Shown here: piece by piece, positions 26,620 through 36,713 of the stretch | Layout of the letters: the number at the start of each line of letters is the position of its first letter | Numbering within the stretch: the first letter of the stretch is position 1 | Origin: Janthinobacterium sp. J1-1 | Lineage (GTDB): Bacteria; Pseudomonadota; Gammaproteobacteria; Burkholderiales; Burkholderiaceae_D | Length of the DNA stretch: 64,000 nt | Assembly: GCF_030944405.1 (NCBI RefSeq) | Contig: NZ_CP132339.1 | Location: 2,666,001 to 2,730,000, forward strand | Direction: 5' to 3' | Notes under the pieces: generated by a model | What the model was told of the DNA's origin: nothing | What the model saw: only the letters and a program-made list of their open reading frames with translations | Databases searched by the model: none | Translations under genes and position numbers: made by a program

Positions 26620-29370
26620 GTGGACAGTGACAACGATTTTGCGCAATGGATGGCGCTGGAAAAAACCTTGATTACCGCCAACCGGCCGCTGCGCCTGCGC
26701 CTGGCTTATGCGCAAGGCATCAATGACGATGTGCTGCTGCCGCAGCGCATCCACGGCACGGAAAGCCTCTGTGGCGGCATCGAGTACCGCATCCTGTGCG
26801 TGGCGACCGATGCCCAATTGCCGCTCAAGCAGTTCATCGCCGTACCGGCCGAGTTGCAGATCGTCACCGACCGGGGCGCGCTGCGCAGCGTGTGCGGCAT
26901 CGTCGCCGAAGCGATGGCAGGCCAGAGCGATGGCGGCCTGGCCACGTATCAGCTGGTGCTGCGCGACGCGCTGGCATTGATGGACAAGCGCATCAATACG
27001 CGCGTGTTTCTCGACAAGAACGAATTGCAGATCGTGCAGCTGCTGTTCGAGGAATGGCGCCAGGGCAACGGCATCCTGGCGGCCAGCCTGGCGCTTGATA
27101 TCGAGCCGGCGCTGGCGGCGCGCCAGCATCCGCCGCGCGACTTCACCATGCAGCACAATGAATCGGACGCGGCCTTTATCCGCCGCCTGCTCATGCGCCG
27201 TGGCATCGCCTGGTGCATCTGTCCGGGCCAGCCCGCCACCCCGGGCGTGCAAGGCGACGACTTTCCCGCACACACGGTGCTGCTGTTCGATGACGCCAGC
27301 CGGCTGCCGCAAAACGCGGCCGGCCTGGTGCGCTATCACCGCGACGACGCCACCGAACAGCGCGATACCGTCACCGCCTGGAACGCCGTGCGGCGTTTGC
27401 AGCCGGGAACGCTTGACCGCCACAGCTGGGACGAGACCCACCCGCTCAATCCGCAATTCATGCATGTGCGCTCATACGGCATGGCGCAGCAAGGCGCCAA
27501 CGGCCAGCAGCTGGCGGCCACCCTGGACGATTACATCGTGCAGATGCCGCAGGCCGGCGCCGGCAGCGACGATCACGCCCGGCTGGGCGAACTGGCGATG
27601 GCGCGCCACGATCTGGAAACCAAGTGCTTCGAGGGCGAAGGCTGCGTGCGCGATTTTTGCGCCGGGCAATGGTTCAGCTTGCAAGGCCATGCGGAGATCG
27701 ACAGTCACGCCGTCGACCAGCGCAGTTTCGTGATCACCTCCCTGAAGGTATTGGCCAGCAACAACTTGCCGAAGGGACTCGATGCGCGCATCGACCGCCT
27801 GTTTGCGCAGAACCACTGGGCCATCGATGCCAGCCTGGCGCCGCCAGCGGAGGGCATGACCTTGCGTTACCGCAACCGTTTCAGCTGCGTGCGGCGTGGC
27901 GTCGCCATCGTGCCCGCTTTCGACCCGCGCAGCGACTTGCCCGTGGTGCGCCTGCAAAGCGCGCTGGTGGTGGGCCCAGGCAACGAGGAAGTCCATTGCG
28001 ACGCGCTGGGCCGGGTCAAGCTGCGCTTTGTTGCCACGCGCGCGCAGGATCATGTACATGCCAACGGCTCGGGCGCCTCGAATACCGAGCGCGATTCGGC
28101 CTGGGTGCGCGTCGCGTCGAGCTGGGCCGGCAATGGCCCGGGCATGGGCCGGCAGTGCGGCGCCGTTACCTTGCCGCGCGTCGGCAGCGAAGTGCTGGTC
28201 GATTTTCTCGGCGGCGACCCGGACCGGCCCATCATCGTCGGCCAGTTGTACAACGCGGTGGCCATGCCGCCCGGCTTGAGCGAGCGCGGCGGCTTGCCTG
28301 GCAACCGCTATCTGTCGGGCCTGCGCAGCCGCGAAGTACGCGGCGCGCGCGGCAATCAGTTGTGCCTGGACGATACGCCAGGCCAGATCGGCGCCCAGCT
28401 GGCCAGCGACCATGCTGCGACGCAATTGAACCTCGGTCATTTGAGCGTGCCGCGCGTTGACGGCGCCGGCCAGCAGCGCGGCGACGGTTTCGAATTGCGC
28501 AGCGACGCCAGCGGCAGCCTGCGCACGGCCCGCTCGCTCTTGATTTCAAGCTGGAAACAGCTGGCCGCAGGCGGCAAGCAGCTTGACAGCAGTGAGCATG
28601 CGGCGCTGATGAAGGAGTGTCTGGAACTGTTTACTTCGCTTGGCGAGTATGCCGCGCAGCACCGGGCGCTGGCGCTGGATGCCGCCGGCAGCAAGGCCCT
28701 GGCCAGCGCGATCGCGGCGGACCAGCCGGTGATCAGCATTACCGCGCCCCACGGCGTGGCCGTTTCCACACCCAAAACCATCGTCGGCCATGCCGGTGAA
28801 AATATCGACCTGGTGGCCCTGCGGCAGCTGCAACTGAGCGCGGCGCAGCACTGCAATTTCAACGCGGGCAAGGGCATCTCGCTGTTTGCGCACCAGGATG
28901 GCATCGTGCAAGTGGCCCATCATGGCAAGTTCTTGCTGCAAAGCCAGCATGATCTGCTGCAGGCCGACGCCGCCAAGGAAATCCGCCTGTCGGCCGGCAC
29001 GCGCCTGGTCGGCATGGCGCAGGACGAAATCACCTTCATGACGACCGGCGGCGCGTATTTGAAACTGTCGGGCGGCGCGGTCGAGCTGGGTGGGCCGGGC
29101 GCCTTGACGATCAAGACCGACGGCCACCACTGGAACGGCCCGGGCAGCATGAAGGCGGAGTTGCCGGTTTTCAGCGAAGGCGACCTGGGCCGCGTGCCGC
29201 AGCTGGTGCGCGCCACCGACGGCATGCCGGTCGAAGGCGTGGAGGTACACGTCGAGCGGGAAAACGACAGCGCCCTGACCGGCAAGAGCGATGCCGGCGG
29301 GCGCGGCCCCAAGGTGCTGACCGACCACTTGCAACGGCTGAAAGGCTTTTTCTTCAGCCGCCGTTCCTGA
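26620..29370 (+). CDS. vgrG: Type VI secretion spike protein VgrG
   Basis: VgrG forms the trimeric spike that carries effectors. The protein (916 residues) has the gp27-like part (N-terminal ~380; IYRLVLRD-type block TYQLVLRDALALMDK, DFTMQHNESDAAFIRRLL), the OB/gp5 part with SSWAGNGPGMGRQ and LVDFLGGDPDRPIIVGQLYN, and a long C-terminal DUF2345-type needle (about 600-890). The GTG at 26620 has GGGAGGG seven bases upstream; ATG 26602 and 26605 are alternatives but lack a site. Followed 23 bases later by the lipase gene, so it is likely the cognate carrier. Confidence 0.94.
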   Translation: MDSDNDFAQWMALEKTLITANRPLRLRLAYAQGINDDVLLPQRIHGTESLCGGIEYRILCVATDAQLPLKQFIAVPAELQIVTDRGALRSVCGIVAEAMAGQSDGGLATYQLVLRDALALMDKRINTRVFLDKNELQIVQLLFEEWRQGNGILAASLALDIEPALAARQHPPRDFTMQHNESDAAFIRRLLMRRGIAWCICPGQPATPGVQGDDFPAHTVLLFDDASRLPQNAAGLVRYHRDDATEQRDTVTAWNAVRRLQPGTLDRHSWDETHPLNPQFMHVRSYGMAQQGANGQQLAATLDDYIVQMPQAGAGSDDHARLGELAMARHDLETKCFEGEGCVRDFCAGQWFSLQGHAEIDSHAVDQRSFVITSLKVLASNNLPKGLDARIDRLFAQNHWAIDASLAPPAEGMTLRYRNRFSCVRRGVAIVPAFDPRSDLPVVRLQSALVVGPGNEEVHCDALGRVKLRFVATRAQDHVHANGSGASNTERDSAWVRVASSWAGNGPGMGRQCGAVTLPRVGSEVLVDFLGGDPDRPIIVGQLYNAVAMPPGLSERGGLPGNRYLSGLRSREVRGARGNQLCLDDTPGQIGAQLASDHAATQLNLGHLSVPRVDGAGQQRGDGFELRSDASGSLRTARSLLISSWKQLAAGGKQLDSSEHAALMKECLELFTSLGEYAAQHRALALDAAGSKALASAIAADQPVISITAPHGVAVSTPKTIVGHAGENIDLVALRQLQLSAAQHCNFNAGKGISLFAHQDGIVQVAHHGKFLLQSQHDLLQADAAKEIRLSAGTRLVGMAQDEITFMTTGGAYLKLSGGAVELGGPGALTIKTDGHHWNGPGSMKAELPVFSEGDLGRVPQLVRATDGMPVEGVEVHVERENDSALTGKSDAGGRGPKVLTDHLQRLKGFFFSRRS

Positions 29371-29393
29371 TTCCCCCTCCAGGAGAGCACACC

Positions 29394-31616
29394 ATGACCT
29401 TTGATCCACGCCCGCCGCTGTGCGACGACCCGAAAGTCGACCTGCACGGCGAGTTTGCCTGCAGCGCCGATTATCTGCACAGCGACAGGGTGACGGTGCA
29501 GCAATTGCCGCTACCGGGCATCATTATTTTCGTGCACGGCGTCAATTCCGATGGCGAGTGGTACCAGGCTGCAGAGGAGGGCTTGTGCCGGGGCTTGAAC
29601 CAGCGCCTCAAGCGAAGTTGCGATCACCTCATGCATCACGGCGTGGAAGGCGGGGAAATGACGCCGGTGAGTTATGGCAAGGAGATTACGGACGAAGGCT
29701 TTCTCAATCCCGAGATGTCGGCCGACAATCTCATTCTCGACAGCGCTACTTTCTCGCCCGTGATCCGCTTTCGCTGGGGCTACAAGGCCTCGGGCGAGGA
29801 ATTGCAACAGTATGGCCGGGGCATCTACCTCAATGAACAGGATTACTGGGGTGGCGGCCCGTTTGCCAATGGCTGCAGCGCGCTGGCCGATTTGTGGAAG
29901 GAGGGCTTGAGCGAAGACCTGTTCCTGTGGACCACGATCCAGCACATGAATCCGTTCCCCGAGCGGCAGGTATTCAGCTGCCCGCCGCGGCCGTACTTCG
30001 TGCTGGCCGCGTATCGCCTGGCCAAGCTGGTGGAAGCGGTACGCCAGCAGCAGGCCGATGTGCCGGTCACCATCGTCTGCCACAGCCAGGGCACGATGGT
30101 GGCGATGGCGGCCGCTTTCCTGGGCAACAATCTGCCGGCGGTGGATGGCGCGTTTCCCTGCGTGGCCGATAACTATGTGATCTGCAATTCGCCGTACAGC
30201 CTGGCGCAAAGTAATTTTTCCGAAAACTGGATCGGCAGCAACCTGCGCGCGGTGGACGGCAGCAAGGGCAGGGTGACGGTCGCGGCGCGGATCGAAACGT
30301 TGAAGAACTTCTTCGAGATTATCCGCCAGCGCGCCAGCCTGGCTGAAGTGCAAACCGACCAGCGCCTCGATGACTGGGCGGCCAATGTGCAACATGGATT
30401 CTCCGCCGCCGCCGACCGCGAACGATATGGCATCGCCGGTGCCGCGCGCGGCGGCAGGAAATCGTCGTACGGCCGCGTCACCTTGTATTGCAATCCGCAC
30501 GATGTGGTGGTGTCGTCGATCGCCATCCAGGGCATCGGCTGGCGCGGCCTGGATGGCGCAGAGCTGGCTGTCACCCATGCCGAAGGCGTGTATGTGCAGC
30601 GCGTGTTTGCCCAGGGTTTCGAGGTGGGCAAGCAGGGCAGTTATCACTACTGGGCCAATCATTGGCGCAAACCCAAGCCGGGCGGCAAGGATTTCTGGTT
30701 TCCGGACCAGAAATATGCGTCCTACTCCATCAAGCAAGGCAAGGAGGCCAGCGAGAGTGCGTTTGCCGCCATCCTGACGGTCGGCTTTGCGCCCTTGTTC
30801 ATCCTGCTGACCAAGCTGTCCAAGAATCCCACCAATGCCTCGCCCGACAAGGATTGGAAAATCGAGCTGACTGCACCCGACCTGGCGCCGCCCTTCACGC
30901 CCCAGTCCCTGCGTTTCGGGGTAGCGAGCGATCAATTCGACGAAGGCTACGACCCCGCCGGTGAGTCGCGCCAGGCCGGCAAGCAGCGCACGCCGGACGA
31001 CGATTATTTTGCCAACCATGAAATTCCACGCGGCGGCCTGCAAGGCGAGGAAAAAAGGCTGGAGGCGCAACGCATGGATATCGCCAGGGGTACGGCCGAC
31101 GACGAGGCGCGCCTGCGCTACGAGCAGCGCGCGGTACTGCGCGCCCAGGCGATACGGGAAGAGAAAAGCGCCGCCGGAAAAAAGGTAGAGCAGGAAATGC
31201 CGCGCGCCACGCCCAGCGCCGACTACATGACCTGGCGCAGCGCGCGGGTCGAGGAAATGATGTCCAACCAGGCCGGCGCTTTTGCCACCGACCATTCCAC
31301 CATCATGACCAACCCCCTGCATGCGGAGCGGGTGCTGGCGTATGACGTGCCGGTGGGGGTGTGCAATATCAAGTCTGATGCGCTGAGGAAGTTGCGGGTG
31401 GCGGCGGATTGGAGGTTGTTGAAGGCATTGGAAGAGACAAATACTGCAAAAGTTTTTCAGGAATATTTTGATAAAGGTGAGTTTCGTCGAAAGACTACTT
31501 TTGTATGGGCGAGTCAGTCCGACGGCGAGGCTGCAATGCCAAACTTAATTATTGATAGACGTCAAAACTTAGCATCGAACGCCAGGCCTGCATCCGGTGA
31601 AATGGCGCATGAATGA
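29394..31616 (+). CDS. Tle3-like type VI lipase effector, copy 1
   Basis: The 740-residue protein is an alpha/beta hydrolase. FVHGVNSDG (46-54) forms the oxyanion-side motif and IVCHSQGTM (Ser231) the nucleophile elbow; order and length resemble Tle3 phospholipase effectors (DUF3274 type). A hydrophobic stretch (AAILTVGFAPLFILL, about 460-475) lies before the C-terminal part. The ATG has CAGGAGAG upstream. It lies directly behind vgrG and before a Tla3-like gene, the order known for Tle3-Tla3-VgrG clusters in Pseudomonas. Copy 2 at 33053 is almost identical up to about residue 680 but has a different last ~60 residues. Confidence 0.85.
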   Translation: MTFDPRPPLCDDPKVDLHGEFACSADYLHSDRVTVQQLPLPGIIIFVHGVNSDGEWYQAAEEGLCRGLNQRLKRSCDHLMHHGVEGGEMTPVSYGKEITDEGFLNPEMSADNLILDSATFSPVIRFRWGYKASGEELQQYGRGIYLNEQDYWGGGPFANGCSALADLWKEGLSEDLFLWTTIQHMNPFPERQVFSCPPRPYFVLAAYRLAKLVEAVRQQQADVPVTIVCHSQGTMVAMAAAFLGNNLPAVDGAFPCVADNYVICNSPYSLAQSNFSENWIGSNLRAVDGSKGRVTVAARIETLKNFFEIIRQRASLAEVQTDQRLDDWAANVQHGFSAAADRERYGIAGAARGGRKSSYGRVTLYCNPHDVVVSSIAIQGIGWRGLDGAELAVTHAEGVYVQRVFAQGFEVGKQGSYHYWANHWRKPKPGGKDFWFPDQKYASYSIKQGKEASESAFAAILTVGFAPLFILLTKLSKNPTNASPDKDWKIELTAPDLAPPFTPQSLRFGVASDQFDEGYDPAGESRQAGKQRTPDDDYFANHEIPRGGLQGEEKRLEAQRMDIARGTADDEARLRYEQRAVLRAQAIREEKSAAGKKVEQEMPRATPSADYMTWRSARVEEMMSNQAGAFATDHSTIMTNPLHAERVLAYDVPVGVCNIKSDALRKLRVAADWRLLKALEETNTAKVFQEYFDKGEFRRKTTFVWASQSDGEAAMPNLIIDRRQNLASNARPASGEMAHE

Positions 31617-31689
31617 TACAAATCCGATTGATTTTCCTTGCTTGAATCACTAAGAAATATTTAAAAGGTTTTCCAAATGGAGAATTCGT

Positions 31690-33033
31690 ATGTTGAAATC
31701 ATTTTTTTTGTATACGTCGTTGGTTGTTCTTGCATTGATTTTTCTTGCGGCCTGTGCTCGTTTTCGTTCATCAACTACTACACCGTCAAATGCCGTGGTT
31801 GCATTGCCAGAAGCTGTCAAACGACCCTATATGGCACAAGTGGTCGCCGTGCAATGGCTTAATCCACTACAGCGGCGAGACTATCCAACGCAATGGCAAC
31901 TGTTGTGGACTTTGGGACTTGTAAAGCCAAATCCTGCTGATGATATGGTCAAGGTAAATCCTGGGAAATACTCCAGTTTACAGGCCATCTCGCCTGTTGC
32001 CGCTGGCAATGAAGGTGAAGAAACGTTTCGTGGTTATCACAGGAAATATATTCGTGAAGCTATGAATTTGTTCCGTAGCCCGTATTTTGCAGATCCGGAG
32101 TATTTCTACAATGTTCACTCGGCCGAGAATCGGTCGCGTTGGCGTGAGCTGGCGGGTATTCATGTTGAGTATGCTATTCCTGATGGAAAGCTTGATTTGG
32201 TGGACACGAAGAATTTTGTGCGCGAATACATTGGAGACACGTTTGACATTGGAAACCCGAATTTCCCTACTCTCTGGACCCGTCCTACCCCACCCGATGT
32301 GCACCTGAACATGGGCGGCCCCAACGCCGGCTTCACCTCCCTTTCCGCCGCCCTCGACTATCTGCAAGCCCACCCCAAAGAAACCGTCTGGGTCATGAAC
32401 TGGGATGCGCCCAGTCGTCCCAAGGACAGGCAGATCAACGAAAACCTGGTGTTGCTGATCTTGGCTGGCCCTGACTTCAAGACCGAGCGCGCACCGCTGG
32501 CGTGGCTTGGGTATCCGAGCACAAAATCCATCGCCGACTTCGAGCTGAAAAAGGGCGAGCCGCCGCGCCTGGTGCGGGCCTGGACGGCCGCCATTGCGGA
32601 TGCCGCAGAAAAAGCGGGCAAGGTCGATACCGATATCGGCTATGTGATCCACGATGCCGGCAATACGCATAAAGACTCATCCGACCGCATCGGCGCGCTG
32701 GCGCAGACCTTGACACTGGAATTACCGGAATTCGATTTTCTGAAACAAGGTTTCAACCTGACCGCCGTGCTCGGCGAGACAGGCGCCGGCACGGCCTTGA
32801 CGAATGTGGCGCTGGGTATCGCTTACGCGCATCACTTCGGCAAACCGGTGCTGGTGGCCGGCACCAGCGATTTGACGTCGCCGGTGGCGCTGGTGGTGGC
32901 GCCGCCAGCCGTGGTGCGGCCGATTCAATATGACAAGCCGTGGTTCCGAGCGCGCGGCGGCAATCATGCGTATTTGCCGTGGTGGGGGCTGCGTCATGAT
33001 GCTCCTGAGTATCTTCAGGGATTTTCGCAATGA
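31690..33033 (+). CDS. Tla3-like (DUF2875) lipoprotein, copy 1
   Basis: The 447-residue protein has a lipoprotein signal (FLYTSLVVLALIFLAAC, lipobox LAAC, Cys22). The C-terminal half (from TRPTPPDVHLNMGGPNAGF) resembles the Tla3 type VI lipase adaptor family, with GETGAGTALTNVALGIAYAHH and PWFRARGGNHAYLPWWGLR. In Pseudomonas aeruginosa Tla3 helps load Tle3 on VgrG; an immunity role is also possible here because of the lipobox. Residues 23-195 are AT-rich and diverge strongly from copy 2; the rest is nearly identical. Confidence 0.7.
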   Translation: MLKSFFLYTSLVVLALIFLAACARFRSSTTTPSNAVVALPEAVKRPYMAQVVAVQWLNPLQRRDYPTQWQLLWTLGLVKPNPADDMVKVNPGKYSSLQAISPVAAGNEGEETFRGYHRKYIREAMNLFRSPYFADPEYFYNVHSAENRSRWRELAGIHVEYAIPDGKLDLVDTKNFVREYIGDTFDIGNPNFPTLWTRPTPPDVHLNMGGPNAGFTSLSAALDYLQAHPKETVWVMNWDAPSRPKDRQINENLVLLILAGPDFKTERAPLAWLGYPSTKSIADFELKKGEPPRLVRAWTAAIADAAEKAGKVDTDIGYVIHDAGNTHKDSSDRIGALAQTLTLELPEFDFLKQGFNLTAVLGETGAGTALTNVALGIAYAHHFGKPVLVAGTSDLTSPVALVVAPPAVVRPIQYDKPWFRARGGNHAYLPWWGLRHDAPEYLQGFSQ

Positions 33034-33052
33034 AGGCGGAGCGGGAGGTACC

Positions 33053-35284
33053 ATGCGCGGCTTGATGTTTGATCCTCATCCGGCACTGTGCGACGACCCG
33101 AAAGTCGACCTGCACGGCGAGTTTGCCTGCAGCGCCAATTACTTGCACAGCGACAGGGTGACGGTGCAGCAATTGCCGCTACCGGGCATCATTATTTTCG
33201 TGCACGGCGTCAATTCCGATGGCGAGTGGTACCAGGCGGCCGAGGAGGGCTTGTGTCGGGGCTTGAACCAGCGCCTCAAGCGAAGTTGCGATCACCTCAT
33301 GCATCACGGCGTGGAAGGCGGGGAGTTGGCGCCGGTGAGTTATGGCAAGGAGATCACGGACGAAGGCTTTCTCAATCCCGAGATGTCGGCCGACAATCTC
33401 ATTCTCGACAGCGGCACTTTCTCGCCCGTGATCCGCTTTCGCTGGGGCTACAAGGCCTCGGGCGAGGAATTGCAACAGTATGGCCGGGGCATCTACCTCA
33501 ATGAACAGGATTACTGGGGCGGCGGCCCGTTTGCCAATGGCTGCAGCGCGCTGGCCGATTTGTGGAAGGAGGGCTTGAGCGAAGCCCTGTTCCTGTGGAC
33601 CACGATCCAGCACATGAACCCGTTCCCGGAGCGACAGGTGTTCAGTTGCCCGCCGCGGCCGTATTTCGTGCTGGCCGCGTATCGCCTGGCCAAGCTGGTG
33701 GAAGCGGTACGCCAGCAGCAGGCCGATGTGCCGGTCACCATCGTCTGCCACAGCCAGGGCACGATGGTGGCGATGGCGGCCGCTTTCCTGGGCAACAATC
33801 TGCCGGCGGTGGAGGGCAAGTTTCCCTGTGTGGCCGATAACTACGTGATCTGCAATTCGCCGTACAGCCTGGCGCAAAGTAATTTTTCCGAAAACTGGAT
33901 CGGCAGCAACCTGCGCGCGGTGGACGGCAGCAAGGGCAGGGTGACGGTCGCGGCGCGGATCGAAACGTTGAAGAACTTCTTCGAGATTATCCGCCAGCGC
34001 GCCAGCCTGGCTGAAGTGCAAACCGACCAGCGCCTCGATGACTGGGCGGCCAATGTGCAACATGGATTCTCCGCCGCCGCCGACCGCGAACGATATGGCA
34101 TCGCCGGTGCCGCGCGCGGCGGCAGGAAATCGTCGTACGGCCGCGTCACCTTGTATTGCAATCCGCACGATGTGGTGGTGTCGTCGATCGCCATCCAGGG
34201 CATCGGCTGGCGCGGCCTGGATGGCGCAGAGCTGGCTGTCACCCATGCCGAAGGCGTGTATGTGCAGCGCGTGTTTGCCCAGGGTTTCGAGGTGGGCAAG
34301 CAGGGCAGTTATCACTACTGGGCCAATCATTGGCGCAAACCCAAGCCGGGCGGCAAGGATTTCTGGTTTCCGGACCAGAAATATGCGTCCTACTCCATCA
34401 AGCAAGGCAAGGAGGCCAGCGAGAGTGCGTTTGCCGCCATCCTGACGGTCGGCTTTGCGCCCTTGTTCATCCTGCTGACCAAGCTGTCCAAGAATCCCAC
34501 CAATGCCTCGCCCGACAAGGATTGGAAAATCGAGCTGACTGCACCCGACCTGGCGCCGCCCTTCACGCCCCAGTCCCTGCGTTTCGGGGTAGCGAGCGAT
34601 CAATTCGACGAAGGCTACGACCCCGCCGGTGAGTCGCGCCAGGCCGGCAAGCAGCGCACGCCGGACGACGATTATTTTGCCAACCATGAAATTCCACGCG
34701 GCGGCCTGCAAGGGGAGGAAAAAAGGCTGGAGGCGCAACGCATGGACATCGCCAGGGGTACGGCCGACGACGAGGCGCGCCTGCGCTACGAGCAGCGCGC
34801 GGTACTGCGCGCCCAAGCCATCCGCGAGAAAAAAATTCCCACCGGCCAGAAAGTGGAACAGGAAATGCCGCGCGCCACGCCCAGCGCCGACTACATGACC
34901 TGGCGCAGCGCGCGGGTCGAGGAAATGATGTCCAACCAGGCCGGCGCTTTTGCCACCGACCATTCCACCATCATGACCAATCCCCTGCATGCGGAGCGGG
35001 TGCTGGCGTATGACGTGCCGGTGGGCGTGTGCAATATCAAGTCCGATGCGCTGAGGAAGTTGCGGGTGGCGGCGGATTGGAGGTTGTTGGATGGACTGGA
35101 TAAGCACGATTCGGCAAAGCAGTTTGGCGAATATTTTACCAAGGCTAAACGTCACAAGATGATTCTCACAATATGGGCCAACCAAGAGGGTGGTGAGGCT
35201 TGTCTCCCTGAAAAAATAATCGATAGGCGAGAGAATCCTGCGCGCGATTCCCAACCGAATTCGGGAGAACTAGCTCACGGATGA
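33053..35284 (+). CDS. Tle3-like type VI lipase effector, copy 2
   Basis: The 743-residue protein repeats copy 1 (29394-31616) with few changes up to the LRVAADWRLL segment, then has its own tail (DGLDKHDSAKQFGEYF...). The hydrolase motifs FVHGVNSDG and IVCHSQGTM are intact. ATG 33053 has GGGAGG six bases upstream; it lies 19 bases behind the copy 1 Tla3-like gene. It starts MRGLMFDPH in place of MTFDPR. Confidence 0.85.
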   Translation: MRGLMFDPHPALCDDPKVDLHGEFACSANYLHSDRVTVQQLPLPGIIIFVHGVNSDGEWYQAAEEGLCRGLNQRLKRSCDHLMHHGVEGGELAPVSYGKEITDEGFLNPEMSADNLILDSGTFSPVIRFRWGYKASGEELQQYGRGIYLNEQDYWGGGPFANGCSALADLWKEGLSEALFLWTTIQHMNPFPERQVFSCPPRPYFVLAAYRLAKLVEAVRQQQADVPVTIVCHSQGTMVAMAAAFLGNNLPAVEGKFPCVADNYVICNSPYSLAQSNFSENWIGSNLRAVDGSKGRVTVAARIETLKNFFEIIRQRASLAEVQTDQRLDDWAANVQHGFSAAADRERYGIAGAARGGRKSSYGRVTLYCNPHDVVVSSIAIQGIGWRGLDGAELAVTHAEGVYVQRVFAQGFEVGKQGSYHYWANHWRKPKPGGKDFWFPDQKYASYSIKQGKEASESAFAAILTVGFAPLFILLTKLSKNPTNASPDKDWKIELTAPDLAPPFTPQSLRFGVASDQFDEGYDPAGESRQAGKQRTPDDDYFANHEIPRGGLQGEEKRLEAQRMDIARGTADDEARLRYEQRAVLRAQAIREKKIPTGQKVEQEMPRATPSADYMTWRSARVEEMMSNQAGAFATDHSTIMTNPLHAERVLAYDVPVGVCNIKSDALRKLRVAADWRLLDGLDKHDSAKQFGEYFTKAKRHKMILTIWANQEGGEACLPEKIIDRRENPARDSQPNSGELAHG

Positions 35285-35350
35285 AAAATGCCGGTCTTTT
35301 TTCATGGATAAGGTTAAATAATAAATATCTATTTTTCAATGGGGAAAATT

Positions 35351-36694
35351 ATGTCAAAATCTTTTTTTCTTTATGTATTTGTATTAATTATTATTCTGTG
35401 CAGCATAACTGCCTGCACGCATTTTCGCTCATCTGTCAAGCAGCCAGAGAGCATCGTTGTCGATCCCTCTGATCGTAGTAAAAGACCTTTTATTGCCCAA
35501 GTTGTCGGTTTGCAATGGCTTAATCCTTTACAACGCAAGGATTACCCGACGCAATGGCAATTGTTGTGGACTATGGGATTGGTAAAGCCAAATTCTGGCG
35601 ATGAGATGGTCAGAGATAAGCCTGAAAAATACACCAAGATTCAAAGTATTGCATCTATTGCCATAGGAAATAATGGTTCAGAAACATTCGATGGTTATCA
35701 TGAGAAATACGTCGAAAAGATGTTTGATTTAATGTATAGCGTGTACTATGCGGATCATGAATATTTTTATAATGTTCATTCGGCCGAAAACAAGTTACGC
35801 TGGCGCGAACTTGCAGGTATCCACATCGAATATGCTTTACCCGAAGGTAAACTTGATCCTGTGGAGGCAAAAAATTTTGTCCGAGAATATGTCGCAGATG
35901 TTTTTAATATCGGAAATGTCCATTCACCATCTCTCTGGACTCGTCCTACCCCACCCGATGTCCACCTGAACATGGGCGGCCCCAACGCCGGCTTCACCTC
36001 CCTTTCCGCCGCCCTCGACTATCTGCAAGCCCACCCCAAGGAAACCGTCTGGGTCATGAACTGGGATGCGCCCAGCCGTCCCAAGGACAGCCAGATCAAC
36101 GAAAACCTGGTGTTGTTGATCTTGGCTGGCCCTGACTTCAAGACCGAACGGGCTCCGCTGGCGTGGCTTGGTTATCCGAGCACAAAATCCATCGCCGACT
36201 TCGAGCTGAAAAAGGGCGAGCCGCCGCGGCTGGTGCAGGCGTGGACGGCCGCCATCGAAGAGGCCGCCGGCAAGGCGGGCAGAATCGATACCGAGATTGG
36301 CTATGTGATCCACGATGCGGGCAATGTGCACAAGGACTCGTCAGACCGTATCGGCGCGCTGGCGCAGACCTTGACTTTGCAACTACCCGAGTTCGATTTT
36401 CTGAAACAAAGTTTTAATCTGACCGCCGTGCTGGGCGAGACGGGGGCCGGCACGGCCTTGACGAATGTGGCGCTGGGCATCGCTTACGCGCATCACTTCG
36501 GCAAGCCGGTGCTGGTGGCCGGCACCAGCGATCTGGCCGCGCCGGTGGCGCTGGTGGTGGCGCCGCCAGCCGTGGTGCGGCCGATTCAGCATGACAAGCC
36601 GTGGTTCCGCGCGCGCGGCGGCAATCATGCGTATTTGCCGTGGTGGGGGCTGCGGCATGATGCGCCTGAGTATGTCCAGGGGTTTTCGCAATGA
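35351..36694 (+). CDS. Tla3-like (DUF2875) lipoprotein, copy 2
   Basis: The 447-residue protein has a lipoprotein-type signal (FLYVFVLIIILCSITAC, Cys22) and the same C-terminal half as copy 1 from RPTPPDVHLNMGGPNAGF on. The first ~195 residues share a framework (NPLQRKDYPTQWQLLW, FYNVHSAENKLRWREL) but many positions differ. ATG 35351 has GGGGA upstream; ATG 35339 is an alternative. Followed 19 bases later by the PAAR gene. Confidence 0.7.
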   Translation: MSKSFFLYVFVLIIILCSITACTHFRSSVKQPESIVVDPSDRSKRPFIAQVVGLQWLNPLQRKDYPTQWQLLWTMGLVKPNSGDEMVRDKPEKYTKIQSIASIAIGNNGSETFDGYHEKYVEKMFDLMYSVYYADHEYFYNVHSAENKLRWRELAGIHIEYALPEGKLDPVEAKNFVREYVADVFNIGNVHSPSLWTRPTPPDVHLNMGGPNAGFTSLSAALDYLQAHPKETVWVMNWDAPSRPKDSQINENLVLLILAGPDFKTERAPLAWLGYPSTKSIADFELKKGEPPRLVQAWTAAIEEAAGKAGRIDTEIGYVIHDAGNVHKDSSDRIGALAQTLTLQLPEFDFLKQSFNLTAVLGETGAGTALTNVALGIAYAHHFGKPVLVAGTSDLAAPVALVVAPPAVVRPIQHDKPWFRARGGNHAYLPWWGLRHDAPEYVQGFSQ

Positions 36695-36713
36695 ACACGG
36701 GCCAGGAGGCGGC

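Noticed and set aside
29511..35254. Minus-strand frames of 603 and 691 codons opposite the lipase genes
   Set aside because: Antisense of duplicated lipase genes; the plus strand has the hydrolase motifs.
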